Shown here one piece after another: positions 26,091 through 36,506 of a stretch of DNA of 64,000 nucleotides (its first letter is position 1; each line of letters opens with the position of its first letter). Made by a program: the position numbers and the translations under genes. Source of the stretch: Caenibacillus caldisaponilyticus. Lineage in GTDB: Bacteria > Bacillota > Bacilli > Bacillales > Sporolactobacillaceae. The notes under the pieces are model-generated. The model searched no databases. It worked only from the letters and a program-made list of their open reading frames with translations, and was not told the DNA's origin. Location: contig NZ_BDDQ01000013.1 of assembly GCF_002003465.1 (NCBI RefSeq), forward strand, positions 1 through 64,000, in the 5' to 3' direction.

Positions 26091-27074
26091 TTAAAAATTG
26101 ATCAATATTTTATTCTCGGCTTTTGTCCGGTAATCGGCGCTTTGAAAATAGAGGAAAATTTCGATGGTGATGCGGTCGCTATATTTTTGCTCAAGCGGCG
26201 CTTGCCAATCGTTTAAGGTGATGCGTTCTCCCGGGGAAAGGGTGATCGCCGCCGTCGGACAAAGCCAAATTTCCCCCCGTTCTTTGGCCTCTTGCGCCCA
26301 ATCGTTGTCCACAAAAGCCCATTGCCAATGCTCCGCATCCGCTTCCTCACCGCCCGTCTCGGCCAACGAAACGATTTTTCCTTTCAAACTCGCCACATCG
26401 CCCGGTGTAAAGCGAAAACAAACATAGGGCGTATCCAGGGGCTTTTCTCCGACGTTTTCGATGATGAGGTCGCCGCGAATCAAGGCGCGGTTCGGGCCGA
26501 GGATCAACGCATAATCGACGACGCCCACCGCATGATAGTGAGGCTTTTTGCTCTCCGCGGGCTGATTGAGGTCAGGCTTTGCCGCCATCCCTCCCGCCCC
26601 GCTCCAGTTTAAACGCTTCTCCAGCACGGCGAGGCGGCGTTTATAAACCGCGATCGCCTTGTCCTTTTCGTTGATTTCCGTTTGGATCTCCCCGAGAAGC
26701 CGTTCATAGCTTTTTATGCGTTTCCGGAAAGCCTCGGCATCGCCTTCTTGATCGCTTCGTTGATTTTTTTTCAGCTCGGCGATTTCCTGGTTTAAATCCC
26801 GGACGAGTTGCTCGTGGTTTTTTCGGGCTTCCTCATAGGTTTGCCGCAGTTCCTCATACATGGCGCGGATTTTCTCACGCTCTTCGGCCGTTTTTTCCGC
26901 TTTCTCTATATAATGTTGATTTTCTTGTTTCACCGCTTCGATTTGTTCTTCCAAAGCCGCGATCTGTTCGCTGGCAAAGATATATTGTTTCTCCAGATTC
27001 AAGGCTTTCTTCTTATAGTATTTTTCGCGGTCGATGAGGCGCGCGATGTTTAAGCTTTGTTTTCGCTCTTCCAA
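26091..27074 (-). CDS. Coiled-coil protein with a C-terminal beta-rich domain, unknown function
   Basis: The product of about 327 residues has a long coiled coil (about 10-165) rich in Glu, Lys and Gln heptads, then a short linker with NWSGAGGM, and a C-terminal domain of about 140 residues with alternating beta-like strands (VDYALILGPNRALIRGDLII, ERITLNDWQAP). TTG at 27074 is preferred because GGGGGGCGAGG stands just before it; an ATG at 27098 in the same frame lacks a ribosome binding site. No signal peptide is seen. The lone gene setting gives no hint of the role. Confidence 0.7.
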   Translation of the reverse strand: MEERKQSLNIARLIDREKYYKKKALNLEKQYIFASEQIAALEEQIEAVKQENQHYIEKAEKTAEEREKIRAMYEELRQTYEEARKNHEQLVRDLNQEIAELKKNQRSDQEGDAEAFRKRIKSYERLLGEIQTEINEKDKAIAVYKRRLAVLEKRLNWSGAGGMAAKPDLNQPAESKKPHYHAVGVVDYALILGPNRALIRGDLIIENVGEKPLDTPYVCFRFTPGDVASLKGKIVSLAETGGEEADAEHWQWAFVDNDWAQEAKERGEIWLCPTAAITLSPGERITLNDWQAPLEQKYSDRITIEIFLYFQSADYRTKAENKILINF

Positions 27075-27387
27075 GCCCTCGCCCCCCGATGTTGGCATTG
27101 GTCATTTTTTATCATATGATCGCAAAGCGGCACGGTTGCTTGTCCCGGAGAAAAGACGGCCGCACCAGCGCACGCTTCGGCGCAAGAACCGCCTCGATTG
27201 CTCCGCCCCGACGTCTGTTAAAACCCATGCAAAGGAGCCGTTTTTGCTTGGATAAACCGCGCCTCATCGGAAAAAAGAGGCTTCGATCAAGCGGCACGGG
27301 CGATGTTGAAAAATCATCCGAGTCACCGCCGTCATCGGTCGGCTGGCTTCCCGAGCCCCGAGGCGCGCGATGCGCGCAAAAGAAAAA

Positions 27388-27413
27388 GAGTGAGAACGGA
27401 TTCTCACTCTTAT
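27388..27413 (-). terminator. Terminator of the 27418 gene
   Basis: GAGTGAGAAT and its partner GTTCTCACTC form a tight hairpin with TTTTTCTTTT following on the minus strand. It begins right after the stop codon. Confidence 0.9.
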
Positions 27414-27417
27414 CGGA

Positions 27418-28608
27418 TCAATCCGCTTTAACTTTCAGATCGCTGAAATCCACGCAATCGGCGATCTGGATCTTGCCTTTTTCGACATCCACGATCCCGG
27501 TATCGAAGGCGATGCGTCCGGACCGCTCGTCGATGAGCTGAACTTGAAACTGGTCGCACAGCGCGTTGTTGACAAGCGCCAAGTTAAAATCGAACCGCCG
27601 GCCTTCGGCCGTGCGGCCATCGCCACTGATGATCAACTTGAGCCCGCCATTGTGGCTTTTGCAGCTGAGCGTTTCCGGATCGAAACCCGTTGCATAAAAC
27701 TTGATGTTTTTTAATCCGTCGCTCCGTTCCCGGTCATCGAAGGTAAATTCAAATATGCTGTTGGTTAAGCTGCAGTCCGGGCAAATATCCACGAGAATCC
27801 CCGCTTCGCCCTGCTCGGTGGCGTCTTCGGCTGTCTTCCCGCTCGCTTCGCCCCGCGCCTGGCAGTCGCAGCTTTTCATCGGGAAAATGCTCGGGCATTG
27901 GGCCGGAAACTCGATCGGCGGGCATTGGTTGTTGCTGACATCCTCTTCATTCACGACGATATTGTTTTCCCTCGGCGTGCAAAATCTCGCCAACACTTCC
28001 AGTTTGACCTCGGCTTCGACTTGGACATCGACGCAGAAAGTGACTTCCAGTTTAAAGGTTTCCGGACACGGATAGTTAAGAAGAAGCGATCCGGTCGTTA
28101 TGCGTGAGATGATTTTGGAAATCCTGCACAACAAGTCGGTGCCGTCTGGGAAGCAGAGAACGAACGATTCCATGGCCGCGACGTCAACGATCATTTCGGT
28201 GACGACATCCCCGTTGCGATCGACGACAAGAATCTTCACTTCGGAGCTGAATAAGAGATCGATGAGTTGTGCTTCGACGAATTCGCCGCCGACCGGTACC
28301 GTGACACTCCGTTTTTCCCCGACTTGTTCACAGAAAAAGCCATTGTCGTCGTAGAGGTGCGGATCGCTTTGATCCAACGGGAAAAGCGGCGGCGTTTTCG
28401 GGTTTTTGCAAACGATTCTTAACGGGCGACGGCTCGGGTCTTCCATCGCTTCTTCAATTTCTTCGAGTTGTTCTTCATCGAAGCGGATGGTGTTGGAGAC
28501 CGTGAGGGTATCCGTTACCCAGTCATATACCTTGGGGACGCGGATGCACTCATCTTGCAAACTGTTTGCGGCCGTGAGTACCTTCCTCGGTTTATGCTTG
28601 CTGCCCAT
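27418..28608 (-). CDS. Cysteine-containing acidic protein, possible spore surface component
   Basis: The 396-residue product begins MGSKHKPRKVLTAANSLQDE followed by CIRVPKVYDWVTDTLTVSN. It alternates beta-rich segments and has cysteine clusters in the middle (MKSCDCQARGE, VDICPDCSLTN) and acidic stretches. The CIxVxKVYDWV start is a pattern I associate with Bacillota spore-associated proteins, but I cannot place it in a named family. No signal peptide or membrane span is visible. The small CxxC protein gene starts about 300 bases upstream in the opposite direction. Spore coat or exosporium is a guess. Confidence 0.6.
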   Translation of the reverse strand: MGSKHKPRKVLTAANSLQDECIRVPKVYDWVTDTLTVSNTIRFDEEQLEEIEEAMEDPSRRPLRIVCKNPKTPPLFPLDQSDPHLYDDNGFFCEQVGEKRSVTVPVGGEFVEAQLIDLLFSSEVKILVVDRNGDVVTEMIVDVAAMESFVLCFPDGTDLLCRISKIISRITTGSLLLNYPCPETFKLEVTFCVDVQVEAEVKLEVLARFCTPRENNIVVNEEDVSNNQCPPIEFPAQCPSIFPMKSCDCQARGEASGKTAEDATEQGEAGILVDICPDCSLTNSIFEFTFDDRERSDGLKNIKFYATGFDPETLSCKSHNGGLKLIISGDGRTAEGRRFDFNLALVNNALCDQFQVQLIDERSGRIAFDTGIVDVEKGKIQIADCVDFSDLKVKAD

Positions 28609-28913
28609 TCATACCTTCCTTTCCACTCAACAAAAACTTGTTGATTGATTCATTACATCGTATGGAAGTGACCAAGATATTGGCACCGCATTGTTCGCCC
28701 ATTTTTCCGCGAACGCCGGGAAAGCGTCGTCACGCCTGTGCAACCAAGGCGGTTGCGTCGCGAGAACCGTTGGACAGGCCGCCATCTCTATCGCATACCC
28801 CCCCCCCGCCTTCCACCGATTTAGCCATGGCTTGCATCCGTGCCCCTCATGAAGCTAACACGCCCTAAGCGGCGCGCGAATATACTCATCTATAAGAAAA
28901 GAGGTGAATCCCT
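28609..28913. other. Divergent spacer
   Basis: About 300 bases between two diverging genes. It should carry both promoters, including AAGAGGTG before the small gene. A run of C near 28799-28807 is conspicuous. No gene was seen. Confidence 0.4.
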
Positions 28914-29063
28914 TTGAAAAAAGAAGACGTCAGAAAGCTTTTTTATGAAGCCAAGCGGCGCCGGCTGACGGGAAAGCGAAGGAAAGATGATCTGTTCGAT
29001 GCGCCTCTCAAAACACGCGGGAATTGCCGGACATGCGGAAAAGTGACGTGGAAACCGAAGTAA
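28914..29063 (+). CDS. Small basic protein with a CxxC pair
   Basis: The 49-residue frame starts at TTG, reads MKKEDVRKLFYEAKRRRLTG and ends with NCRTCGKVTWKPK. AGAGGTG stands 8 bases before the start. The CxxC pair could bind zinc. Too short for a firm call; family not recognised. Confidence 0.5.
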   Translation: MKKEDVRKLFYEAKRRRLTGKRRKDDLFDAPLKTRGNCRTCGKVTWKPK

Positions 29064-29215
29064 AAAAGCCCATGTCGGAAAACGTCAGCGCCCGTCCTTT
29101 GCGGCGGATGCCTTCAAGTATTTAAGTCAGGACGGTTCAAAGAGAATATTCTATGTCACGACGGAAATGAACGTGTATACACTTTTCAGCTTATATGGCG
29201 GTCTGCCAAAAAGAC

Positions 29216-29256
29216 AAAAAAAGGCCCGCCCGGTATCAACCGGCGCGGAGCCCTTT
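29216..29256 (-). terminator. Terminator of fabI
   Basis: A GC-rich stem on the minus strand (GGGCTCCGCGCCGG and CCGGGCGGGCC) with TTTTTTTGTC following. It begins about 18 bases after the fabI stop. Confidence 0.85.
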
Positions 29257-29273
29257 TGTCTTCTATGTGGAAA

Positions 29274-30053
29274 TCAAATGGCGATGATGTTAAAGCCGCT
29301 GTCGACGTGCAACGTTTCGCCCGTGATCGCCGTCGCTAAATCGCTCAACAGGAACAGAGCCGCGTTGCCGACATCCTCAGGCGTCACCGACCGCCGCATC
29401 GGCGCACGCTCTTCGATCATCTTGAGGACGGAATTAAAGTCGGAAATGCCTTTGGCTGACAACGTGCGGATCGGACCGGCCGAAATGGCGTTGACGCGGA
29501 TGCCGTCCTTACCTAAGTCGTTGGCCAAATATTTCACGCTGGCATCCAACGACGCTTTGGCGACGCCCATCACGTTGTAATTTTGCACGACGCGCTCGCC
29601 GCCGAGATAGGTCAACGTGATGATCGCGCCGCCTTCCGTCATCAGCGGCCGCGCCGCTTTCGCCACAGCCGTCAGCGAATACGAGCTGATGTTGTGGGCG
29701 AGCAGGAAACCTTCGCGCGTCGTATTTAAATATTCTCCGGACAATTCCTCTTTATTGGCGAAGGCGATGCAATGGGCGATCCCATGGATCACGCCGACCT
29801 TCTCCTTAATCGTCCGGAAAGTCGCTTCAATCTCTTCATCGTTCGTCACATCACAAGGCAGGAGAAGGTGGGCATCGCTTTCGAGCGTGTCCACGAGTTT
29901 TTGCACTTCATTTTTGAAGCGTTCTCCCGCATATGTAAAGATGATGCGCGCTCCCGCCTGATGGACGGCTTGCGCGATTCCCCACGCGATGCTGCGCTTG
30001 TTCGCGACGCCCATGATCACGATGTTTTTGCCTTCCAACGAAAGATTGACCAT
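29274..30053 (-). CDS. fabI: Enoyl-[acyl-carrier-protein] reductase (NADH)
   Basis: The 259-residue short-chain dehydrogenase family enzyme catalyses the last reduction of each fatty acid elongation round. It shows the start MVNLSLEGKNIVIMGVANKR and SIAWGIA, the catalytic Tyr-x6-Lys in YNVMGVAKASLDA, and the IRVNAISAGPIRTLSAKGI loop. AGGAGG stands 8 bases before the ATG. In B. subtilis the homologue lies next to yjbQ, as it does here. Confidence 0.96.
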   Translation of the reverse strand: MVNLSLEGKNIVIMGVANKRSIAWGIAQAVHQAGARIIFTYAGERFKNEVQKLVDTLESDAHLLLPCDVTNDEEIEATFRTIKEKVGVIHGIAHCIAFANKEELSGEYLNTTREGFLLAHNISSYSLTAVAKAARPLMTEGGAIITLTYLGGERVVQNYNVMGVAKASLDASVKYLANDLGKDGIRVNAISAGPIRTLSAKGISDFNSVLKMIEERAPMRRSVTPEDVGNAALFLLSDLATAITGETLHVDSGFNIIAI

Positions 30054-30305
30054 ATCATAACCTCCTCATGTTTCACGGCAAGTCCAATGCCATTATTATA
30101 ACATGAACCGCTTTCCGTTGGCTCGTCACACCAAAAGAGATGCGCTTGCCGGCGATCCACCTTTGAATGGCGGCGACAAAAAATATGAAAAGCAAGAAAC
30201 CAATATCCGAAACGGCCGGCGGTTGAAAGGGCGGCAACCCCCGCCTTTGATCGATCGGGGGTCCCGTTTGATCTTCCAATATGTTTTAAACTCGCCGCGG
30301 TGGCG

Positions 30306-32132
30306 TTATCTCGCACCGGCCAGCGTTTCCGCCAGCCGGTCGACGTGGGCTTTTCCGCCCGTGACGATCAGCTGATCGCCGAGCTGCAAAACCGTATCGC
30401 CGTTCGGGACGATGGCTTCCCCGTCCCGATAGAGGCGAATGATGATCGTATCGCCGAGAAACGGGAAACGCCTTAAAGCCATGCCGTGAAAAGCGGGATT
30501 TTCTATGGCGATTTGATATAATCCATTCTCCGCGGTCGTCAGCAAATCGATCATCCCCGGCAACAAAATCATCGCCTTCAAGATCGCTTTTGTGGAAAAG
30601 AGTGAGGAGAATACCGCGATGCCCTCATTCTTCAACGTCTCAAACAACGCGGGATTTTCGACGCGCGCGATGACGCGCGGCACGCCGTACTGCGCAGCCG
30701 CCTTGGCAATCGCCACATTCGTTTCGTCACTCCCCGTGGCGGTGACGAGAATATCCGCGTCAAACGCGGCCGCCCGCTCGAGCGTCTCCGCATCGTAATT
30801 CGGAAGTTCCGTCACTTCGAATCCGGCCGTATCATCCGCTTCCAGTTTTTCCATCACCGTATGGTAGAGCACCGTTTGATAGCGGGCGCCGTCCAATTCG
30901 ACCGACAACGGCAACGTTAATTGATTGGCGCCGATCAAAACGATGCGCTTTTTTTCTTCGCGCGTTTTCGGAAAAACTTTGCGAAACAGCACCGGAGTGA
31001 TCAAACACGTCACGATGGCGAGCAAAATGAGCGCCGAAGCCATGCGATCATCGATCACGCGGATGCGCTCGCCGACCTTCGCGGCGGCCACGACCAAGGA
31101 AAGCGTCGATGTCAACAATAGCCCCGAGCCGACGACCGTTCGAAAATCATACCACTTTTTTAAAATCAGCACGGGCACCATTTTGGAAATGAGCAGCGCG
31201 ATGAACAACAGCGGGATCAACCACACGACTTTCGGATCTTTGAACAGTTCCCAAATATTGAGATCGACGCCGACCATGACGAAAAAAATCGGGATGAGGA
31301 ATCCATAGCCGAACGAATCGAGCTTCTGCACCATCTCTTTATTCGGCGACAAAAGCGACACGAGCACGCCGGCGATGAACGCGCCGAGGATGTTTTCGGC
31401 GCCGACGGTCTCCGATAATCCGACGAGGACGATGATCAAGGCGAAGACGGCGCGCGTGCCGATCTGAAACGTGCCCTTCGACATCGTTTCCAAAAACGTC
31501 ATGTGCTTAAAGACCTTGCCGACAAAATACAAGACAAAACCGGCGGCAAACAAAACGAAGAGCAGCCAAATATCGCCGCCGTTCGGGTCATATAAGGAAA
31601 CGAACACCGCCAAGAGGATCATCGTGACGAGGTCGGCGATGACGGTGATGAGCAAAAGGATTTGCCCGATGCCGGTCTTCATCAAATGATTTTCTTTTAA
31701 AGTCGGCATGACGACCCCGAGCGAAATCGTCGAAATGACGAGCGTCATGAAAAAGGCGTTTTCCGCGAAACCCGCCCATTTGAAAAATAAAGCCAATAAA
31801 AAAGAAACAACAAAAATGGCGAGGAAGACAAGGCTTGCAGCGGCAAGGCCGTTCGGCTCCCGCCCTGATCTTTTTTTCCTAGAATTGAGAAACATGGAAA
31901 AGTCGATTTCAACGCCGCTCAGAAACATCAAGAAGATCAAGCCGAGCGACGATAAAATTTCGATCCAGGGCCCGTGTTCCACCCAATTGAACCCGCTTTT
32001 TCCGATGATCAAGCCGGCAATCATTTCAGCGACGACCACCGGCACCGATTTTAAGCGCAAGCGGTTCAGGACGATCGGTGTCAAGAACGCGGCAATGATG
32101 ACGACAACGAGCGATACTAAGGATGCGTGCAT
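30306..32132 (-). CDS. yjbQ: Monovalent cation:proton antiporter-2 family protein (YjbQ)
   Basis: The 608-residue protein has about 12 membrane spans of the CPA2/Na-H exchanger domain (about 1-385), followed by a TrkA-N nucleotide-binding domain (about 393-510, with IVLIGANQLTLPLSVEL and ATGSDETNVAIAKAAAQYG) and a TrkA-C domain to the end (GDTVLQLGDQLIVTGG). This is the KefB/YjbQ-like order and implies potassium or sodium efflux gated by a bound nucleotide or ligand. AGGAGG precedes the ATG. It is next to fabI, as in B. subtilis. Confidence 0.93.
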   Translation of the reverse strand: MHASLVSLVVVIIAAFLTPIVLNRLRLKSVPVVVAEMIAGLIIGKSGFNWVEHGPWIEILSSLGLIFLMFLSGVEIDFSMFLNSRKKRSGREPNGLAAASLVFLAIFVVSFLLALFFKWAGFAENAFFMTLVISTISLGVVMPTLKENHLMKTGIGQILLLITVIADLVTMILLAVFVSLYDPNGGDIWLLFVLFAAGFVLYFVGKVFKHMTFLETMSKGTFQIGTRAVFALIIVLVGLSETVGAENILGAFIAGVLVSLLSPNKEMVQKLDSFGYGFLIPIFFVMVGVDLNIWELFKDPKVVWLIPLLFIALLISKMVPVLILKKWYDFRTVVGSGLLLTSTLSLVVAAAKVGERIRVIDDRMASALILLAIVTCLITPVLFRKVFPKTREEKKRIVLIGANQLTLPLSVELDGARYQTVLYHTVMEKLEADDTAGFEVTELPNYDAETLERAAAFDADILVTATGSDETNVAIAKAAAQYGVPRVIARVENPALFETLKNEGIAVFSSLFSTKAILKAMILLPGMIDLLTTAENGLYQIAIENPAFHGMALRRFPFLGDTIIIRLYRDGEAIVPNGDTVLQLGDQLIVTGGKAHVDRLAETLAGAR

Positions 32133-32451
32133 GAATACCTCCTGAAAGCGGGAGAATCCTCCCCGTCAGTCCATATTTTCTTTAGACTAACCGATCCGCC
32201 TCACTTCTTCAAGGAATATATATGGCGGCGTACTCTGCGCCCTCATTCAAATGCTCCTGCGGCGGAAGCCCGGCCGCTCCGAAGATCGTTAAAATTTCAT
32301 ATAAACGCCAAGCTGGCGGTTTTCATTCACGGCGCTTTGCGCTATTCTATATGTTGGATCACATAAGAATATGCACCGGCATCCGCTGCCCCGCCACCGT
32401 TGAGAGGCCGACGGGGCGGCAGCTTTCCGGATGCGAAAAGGATAGGTTGGA
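32133..32451. other. Divergent spacer between yjbQ and the SEDS gene
   Basis: About 320 bases between two diverging genes. A promoter-like TTGGATCACATAAGAATATGC lies at about 32352 in front of the plus-strand gene. No small gene was recognised. Confidence 0.4.
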
Positions 32452-33621
32452 ATGAATAAGGACTCGTTGTTCGCAAAACTTGACTATACATTGATCTTTA
32501 TCGTTTTTTTATTATTTTGCGTGAGTTTGACCGCCATTTATTGCGCCCCGCTGCCGTCCAAACTGGACAACAGTTATTTCGTTCTTCATCAGTTGATCTG
32601 GTACATCATCGGCGCGATGTTCGCCGTTGGCGTCTTCTTGATCGATTATGACCGATTCAGACAGATCGGCTGGGTGCTGTACGGCATTTGCCTCGCCCTC
32701 CTCGTCGGTTTGTTTCTGGCCAAGGGCGGGCTTCCGGTTCCTTTCGCTCACGAATCGCACGGCGCCTACAGCTGGTACGCCTTGCCCGGCATCGGCTCCG
32801 TGCAGCCGTCCGAATTCATGAAAATCGCTTTAATCCTTGTGCTCAGCCGCCTGATCGTCGAGCACAACGAAGAAACCCCCAATCGAAGCCTGCGCGATGA
32901 CGTCCGTTTGTTGGGGAAAATGGCACTCGCGTCTTTGCCGCCGCTCGCCTTCGTGCTCATACAGCCGGACTTGGGCACGGTGCTCGTCATGGCCGCGACG
33001 GTCCTGAGCATGATCCTCGTCTCGGGCGTCCGCTGGCGTCTGATCTTGGCGATTTTGCTCGCGATCATCCTGGGCATCGCCGCGCTCGTCGTATGTTATT
33101 TCACTTTTCCGGCGGTCATCAGCCTCGTGCTTCAACAGCACCAATTGGACCGATTTTACGGTTGGCTTGCGCCTTACAAATATTCCAACCAAGAAGGCTT
33201 CCAATTGATCAATTCCTTGAACGCGATCGGTTCCGGCCAGCTTTACGGGACGGGGTTCGGCAATCAAACGATGGTGTTGCCCGAAAGCTACAACGACTTC
33301 ATTTTCTCGGTCGTCGGAAACGCCTTCGGCTTTTTTGGAGCGAGCGCCCTCATCGCACTCTTCTTTTTGCTCATTTACAGAATCATCCATGCCGCGTTAA
33401 AAACGCACGATCCTTTCGGCACTTATATCTGCACAGGGATTATTGGCATGTTGATGTTTACGATTTTTGAAAATATCGGCATGACCATCCAAGTCATGCC
33501 GATCACCGGCATTCCGCTGCCGTTCATCAGCTACGGCGGCAGCTCCTTGTTGACGAATATGATGTCCATCGGTCTCGTGCTGTCGATTCAGGCGCGCTCG
33601 AGAAAATATATGTTTGATTGA
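32452..33621 (+). CDS. rodA: SEDS-family peptidoglycan glycosyltransferase, RodA-like
   Basis: The 389-residue protein has ten membrane spans and the SEDS-family hallmarks GIGSVQPSEFMKIALILVL, LIQPDLGTVLVM with its conserved aspartate region, and the C-terminal GIPLPFISYGGSS. The AYSWYALPGIG and GTGFGNQ motifs and the length favour RodA over FtsW or SpoVE. Such proteins polymerise lipid II for cell wall growth together with a class B penicillin-binding protein. It has its own terminator. B. subtilis has no homologue at this place, so the locus is different here. Confidence 0.85.
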   Translation: MNKDSLFAKLDYTLIFIVFLLFCVSLTAIYCAPLPSKLDNSYFVLHQLIWYIIGAMFAVGVFLIDYDRFRQIGWVLYGICLALLVGLFLAKGGLPVPFAHESHGAYSWYALPGIGSVQPSEFMKIALILVLSRLIVEHNEETPNRSLRDDVRLLGKMALASLPPLAFVLIQPDLGTVLVMAATVLSMILVSGVRWRLILAILLAIILGIAALVVCYFTFPAVISLVLQQHQLDRFYGWLAPYKYSNQEGFQLINSLNAIGSGQLYGTGFGNQTMVLPESYNDFIFSVVGNAFGFFGASALIALFFLLIYRIIHAALKTHDPFGTYICTGIIGMLMFTIFENIGMTIQVMPITGIPLPFISYGGSSLLTNMMSIGLVLSIQARSRKYMFD

Positions 33622-33668
33622 CGGCCATTTCGCCACGCCCTGCACAAAAAGACATGAGTGAATTTCGG

Positions 33669-33696
33669 AAAGAGTCCCTTTCATGGACTCTTTTTT
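33669..33696 (+). terminator. Terminator after the SEDS gene
   Basis: AAAGAGTCC and GGACTCTTT form a 9-base stem with a 6-base loop, followed by TTTCG. It starts 48 bases after the stop. Confidence 0.9.
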
Positions 33697-33835
33697 CGTG
33701 CAGTGAGTATGGATCGCTTGACGGCGGGAGAGCCTAGGGGTTGCGGTTCTTTTAGAGGTTGTGGAATGATTTGCGGCGTTGATGGATGAGACAAAGAAGC
33801 GGAAAACGCTGAAAGGATTCCGACGAGGTGAAAAC

Positions 33836-34582
33836 ATGGCGTACGACATCATTGGCGATGTGCACGGCTGTCATGAAGAGTGCCTGGCGCTTTTGCGCAA
33901 GCTCGGCTATGTGCAAAAGGCGGGTTGGCCCGTTCATGCGGACGGACGCGTGCCGGTATTTCTGGGCGATATCACGGACCGCGGACCCGATTCGGTCGCG
34001 ATGATCCGGCTCGTCACCGGGCTGGTCGAGCGGGCGTTGGCGCATTATGTCCCGGGAAATCACTGCGATAAACTGTATCGGTACTTGATCGGCCGCCCCG
34101 TTCAAATCAAAAATGGCCTGGAGACGACGGTTGCGGAACTTTCGGCGCTCGCTCGTGACGAAAGGCAGCGCATCACGTCCGCATTTTTGCACATCTACGA
34201 ACAAGCGCCGCTTTATTTGATGTTGGCCGAAGGCGAACTCGTCGTCGCCCACGCCGGCATCCGGGCGTCCGATATCGGCCAGATGAACCGGCGCGTCAAA
34301 TCGTTCGTGCTGTACGGTGACACGACCGGCGAGACCGATGAAAAAGGCTTCCCGATTCGCCGCGACTGGGCGAAGCATTATGAAGGCCACGCATGGATCG
34401 TGTATGGACATACACCGGTCCGCAAGCCGAGATGGTACGGGAAAACGGTCAATATCGATACCGGATGCGTGTTTGGCGGGCATTTGACCGCCTTCCGCTG
34501 GCCGGAAAAGGAGACCGTCTCCGTCCCGTCGCGCCAACCGTTTTTCCCTGAAAAATTTCATGCGTTCGAGTCCAACCCTTGA
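33836..34582 (+). CDS. prpE: Bis(5'-nucleosyl)-tetraphosphatase / protein phosphatase PrpE
   Basis: The 248-residue metallophosphatase has the calcineurin-type metal-binding motifs [19 protein letters not shown] and GNHC and the later VVAHAGIR and YGHTPV. B. subtilis PrpE hydrolyses Ap4A and affects spore germination. The true start at 33836 follows GAGGTG. The last 25 bases overlap the end of the converging RluD-type gene. Confidence 0.93.
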   Translation: MAYDIIGDVHGCHEECLALLRKLGYVQKAGWPVHADGRVPVFLGDITDRGPDSVAMIRLVTGLVERALAHYVPGNHCDKLYRYLIGRPVQIKNGLETTVAELSALARDERQRITSAFLHIYEQAPLYLMLAEGELVVAHAGIRASDIGQMNRRVKSFVLYGDTTGETDEKGFPIRRDWAKHYEGHAWIVYGHTPVRKPRWYGKTVNIDTGCVFGGHLTAFRWPEKETVSVPSRQPFFPEKFHAFESNP

Positions 34583-35556
34583 GGGCATCCGGCGGACGCC
34601 AAAACCCGCCGCATATCCTCCGGCAACTCGCTCGCAAAGGAGAGCAGTTTGTGCGACACGGGATGAACGAAGCATAGGCGGTAGCAATGAAGCGCTTGGC
34701 GGCCGATCCGGTCTGTTCGGCCGCCGTAGAGATCATCTCCCAATAACGGGTGACCGATGTGAGCGAAATGGACGCGGATTTGGTGGGTGCGCCCCGTTTC
34801 CAAAGCGATGTCGACGACCGTTGCCTCGTCCAGCCGCCGAAGCACGCGATAATGCGTCACCGCCCGCTGGCCGTCATCGCTTACGATGCGTTCAATGATG
34901 CTCCCCTCTTTTCGGGCGATCGGGGCATCGATGACGCCTTCATCGCGGGCCAGGCGGCCGTGAACGATCGCGATGTAACGCCGCTCCAAAGCGTGTGTCT
35001 TTTTTTGCCGCGCGACAGCTTCATGAAAAAATCCATGTTTGGCGGCGAGAACGAGCCCCGAGGTTTGCCGATCCAAACGCGTCGCGATATGAGCGGTCGA
35101 ACGCAGGCCGTTTTTCCGCAAATGCCAAAGCACGCCGCCGGCAAGCGTGCCGCGCCGATGTTGAAATCCCGGGACGGTCGCCATGCCCGCCGGCTTGTTG
35201 ATGATGAGCACAGCGGTATCTTCATAAACCACTTCGAGGGGGACGGGTTCGGGAATGAGCCCGTCCCCCGGCTCTTCCGGCGGAAAAATAAGGGTCAGCC
35301 GATCGCCCGCCGCCAATAAACGGCGCACGGAATCGGGCTGACCGTTGACGTAGATCCCCCCGCCGCGATGCTTAACCGCCGTGAGAAGGCGGCGCGACAA
35401 CCCGATCTGCTTCCTTAGATAATCGCGCAATAACATGCCCTCAGCCTTCGTACCAATCGCAAAGGAGAGCGCCAGCTTGCCATCGACGACATCCACTTTG
35501 ACTTCAGGCCGCGATTTCCCGCTGTACAGCCATTGATCCCCGCATTGATCCGTCAC
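34558..35556 (-). CDS. yjbO: RluD-type 23S rRNA pseudouridine synthase (YjbO)
   Basis: The product of about 332 residues has an N-terminal extension, an S4-like RNA-binding domain (about 45-105, with [20 protein letters not shown]) and the RluA/RluD catalytic domain with [11 protein letters not shown], where the aspartate is catalytic. The C-terminal [19 protein letters not shown] is also typical. GTG at 35556 is preferred because AGGAGTG stands 8 bases before it; upstream ATG codons in the same frame lack sites. The gene is the last of the relQ-nadF-yjbO operon on the minus strand. The exact uridines modified are unknown. Confidence 0.88.
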   Translation of the reverse strand: MTDQCGDQWLYSGKSRPEVKVDVVDGKLALSFAIGTKAEGMLLRDYLRKQIGLSRRLLTAVKHRGGGIYVNGQPDSVRRLLAAGDRLTLIFPPEEPGDGLIPEPVPLEVVYEDTAVLIINKPAGMATVPGFQHRRGTLAGGVLWHLRKNGLRSTAHIATRLDRQTSGLVLAAKHGFFHEAVARQKKTHALERRYIAIVHGRLARDEGVIDAPIARKEGSIIERIVSDDGQRAVTHYRVLRRLDEATVVDIALETGRTHQIRVHFAHIGHPLLGDDLYGGRTDRIGRQALHCYRLCFVHPVSHKLLSFASELPEDMRRVLASAGCPQGLDSNA

Positions 35557-35707
35557 GCTGCAGCCACTCCTGTCCATGAAATCCCTGATACCCTTTTCGA
35601 ATTCCTTCCGTGCTGAAAAGGTCATGTTGGATGGTTTCAGCGGGCTATCCAAATAGGCAGTACGGTCCTCTTTGGATAGTCTTCGCCAGCCGCGCAGCAT
35701 TCGCTTC

Positions 35708-36502
35708 TCAATCGCCCACAAACGATTCTTTCACGCGGCGCCAAAACGGGAACGGCCGAAAGCGCGCAAACCGGATGCGCTCCTCGGCGACGCGGTATTG
35801 CAGCGAATGCACGTCTTTATGGACGAGAAAAAGATGGTCGATCGTAATGTTGAAATTGACGTCGTTCACCGGTTTTAATATGCACGTGTGATGTTCCGGC
35901 AGCACGAGCGGGGAACCGATCGTTCGATAGACGCGATTGTTGATCGAAGCCATTTCCGTCAGTTGGATGGCGGACAACGACGGGTGAAGGATCGCGCCGA
36001 AAAGCGCTTTATTGTAAGCCGTGCTGCCCGTCGGCGTCGAGATGCACAATCCATCGCCGCGGAACGTTTCGAATTTGTCGCCTTTGATGATGACGTCGAT
36101 GACGAGCGAACCTTCCGTCGCTTTCACCGTGCATTCATTAAGGGCCAAATACCTTTTTTCGCTCTGGTTGTTGTTAAAACGGATGACGACTTCCAGAAGC
36201 GGATACTCGACGACCTGAAACGGCGTTTTCGCCAAATGAATGACGAGCTTTTCGACTTCGTCCGGCGTCCAGTCCGCATAAAAGCCGAGGTGTCCGGTAT
36301 GGACGCCGACAAACGCCGTATCGGCCAAGCGGTGGACATAGCGGTGAAACGCGTGCAGCAAGGTGCCGTCGCCGCCGACCGAAATGACGATGTCGGGTTC
36401 CTCTTCATCGTAGATTAAATCAAAGCCTGTCAAATATCGGGTGATTTGCTCCTTGATTTTGTTGGAAGTCGGATCACCTTTGGATTGCACGGCAAATTTC
36501 AT
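35708..36502 (-). CDS. nadF: NAD kinase
   Basis: The 264-residue enzyme phosphorylates NAD to NADP. The GGDGT nucleotide-binding motif occurs as [15 protein letters not shown] (about 42-52), followed by NECTVKA and [27 protein letters not shown] precedes the ATG. It starts 4 bases after the relQ stop, so translation is probably coupled. Both are usual neighbours in Bacillus (yjbN and yjbM). Confidence 0.95.
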   Translation of the reverse strand: MKFAVQSKGDPTSNKIKEQITRYLTGFDLIYDEEEPDIVISVGGDGTLLHAFHRYVHRLADTAFVGVHTGHLGFYADWTPDEVEKLVIHLAKTPFQVVEYPLLEVVIRFNNNQSEKRYLALNECTVKATEGSLVIDVIIKGDKFETFRGDGLCISTPTGSTAYNKALFGAILHPSLSAIQLTEMASINNRVYRTIGSPLVLPEHHTCILKPVNDVNFNITIDHLFLVHKDVHSLQYRVAEERIRFARFRPFPFWRRVKESFVGD

Positions 36503-36506
36503 ATGA

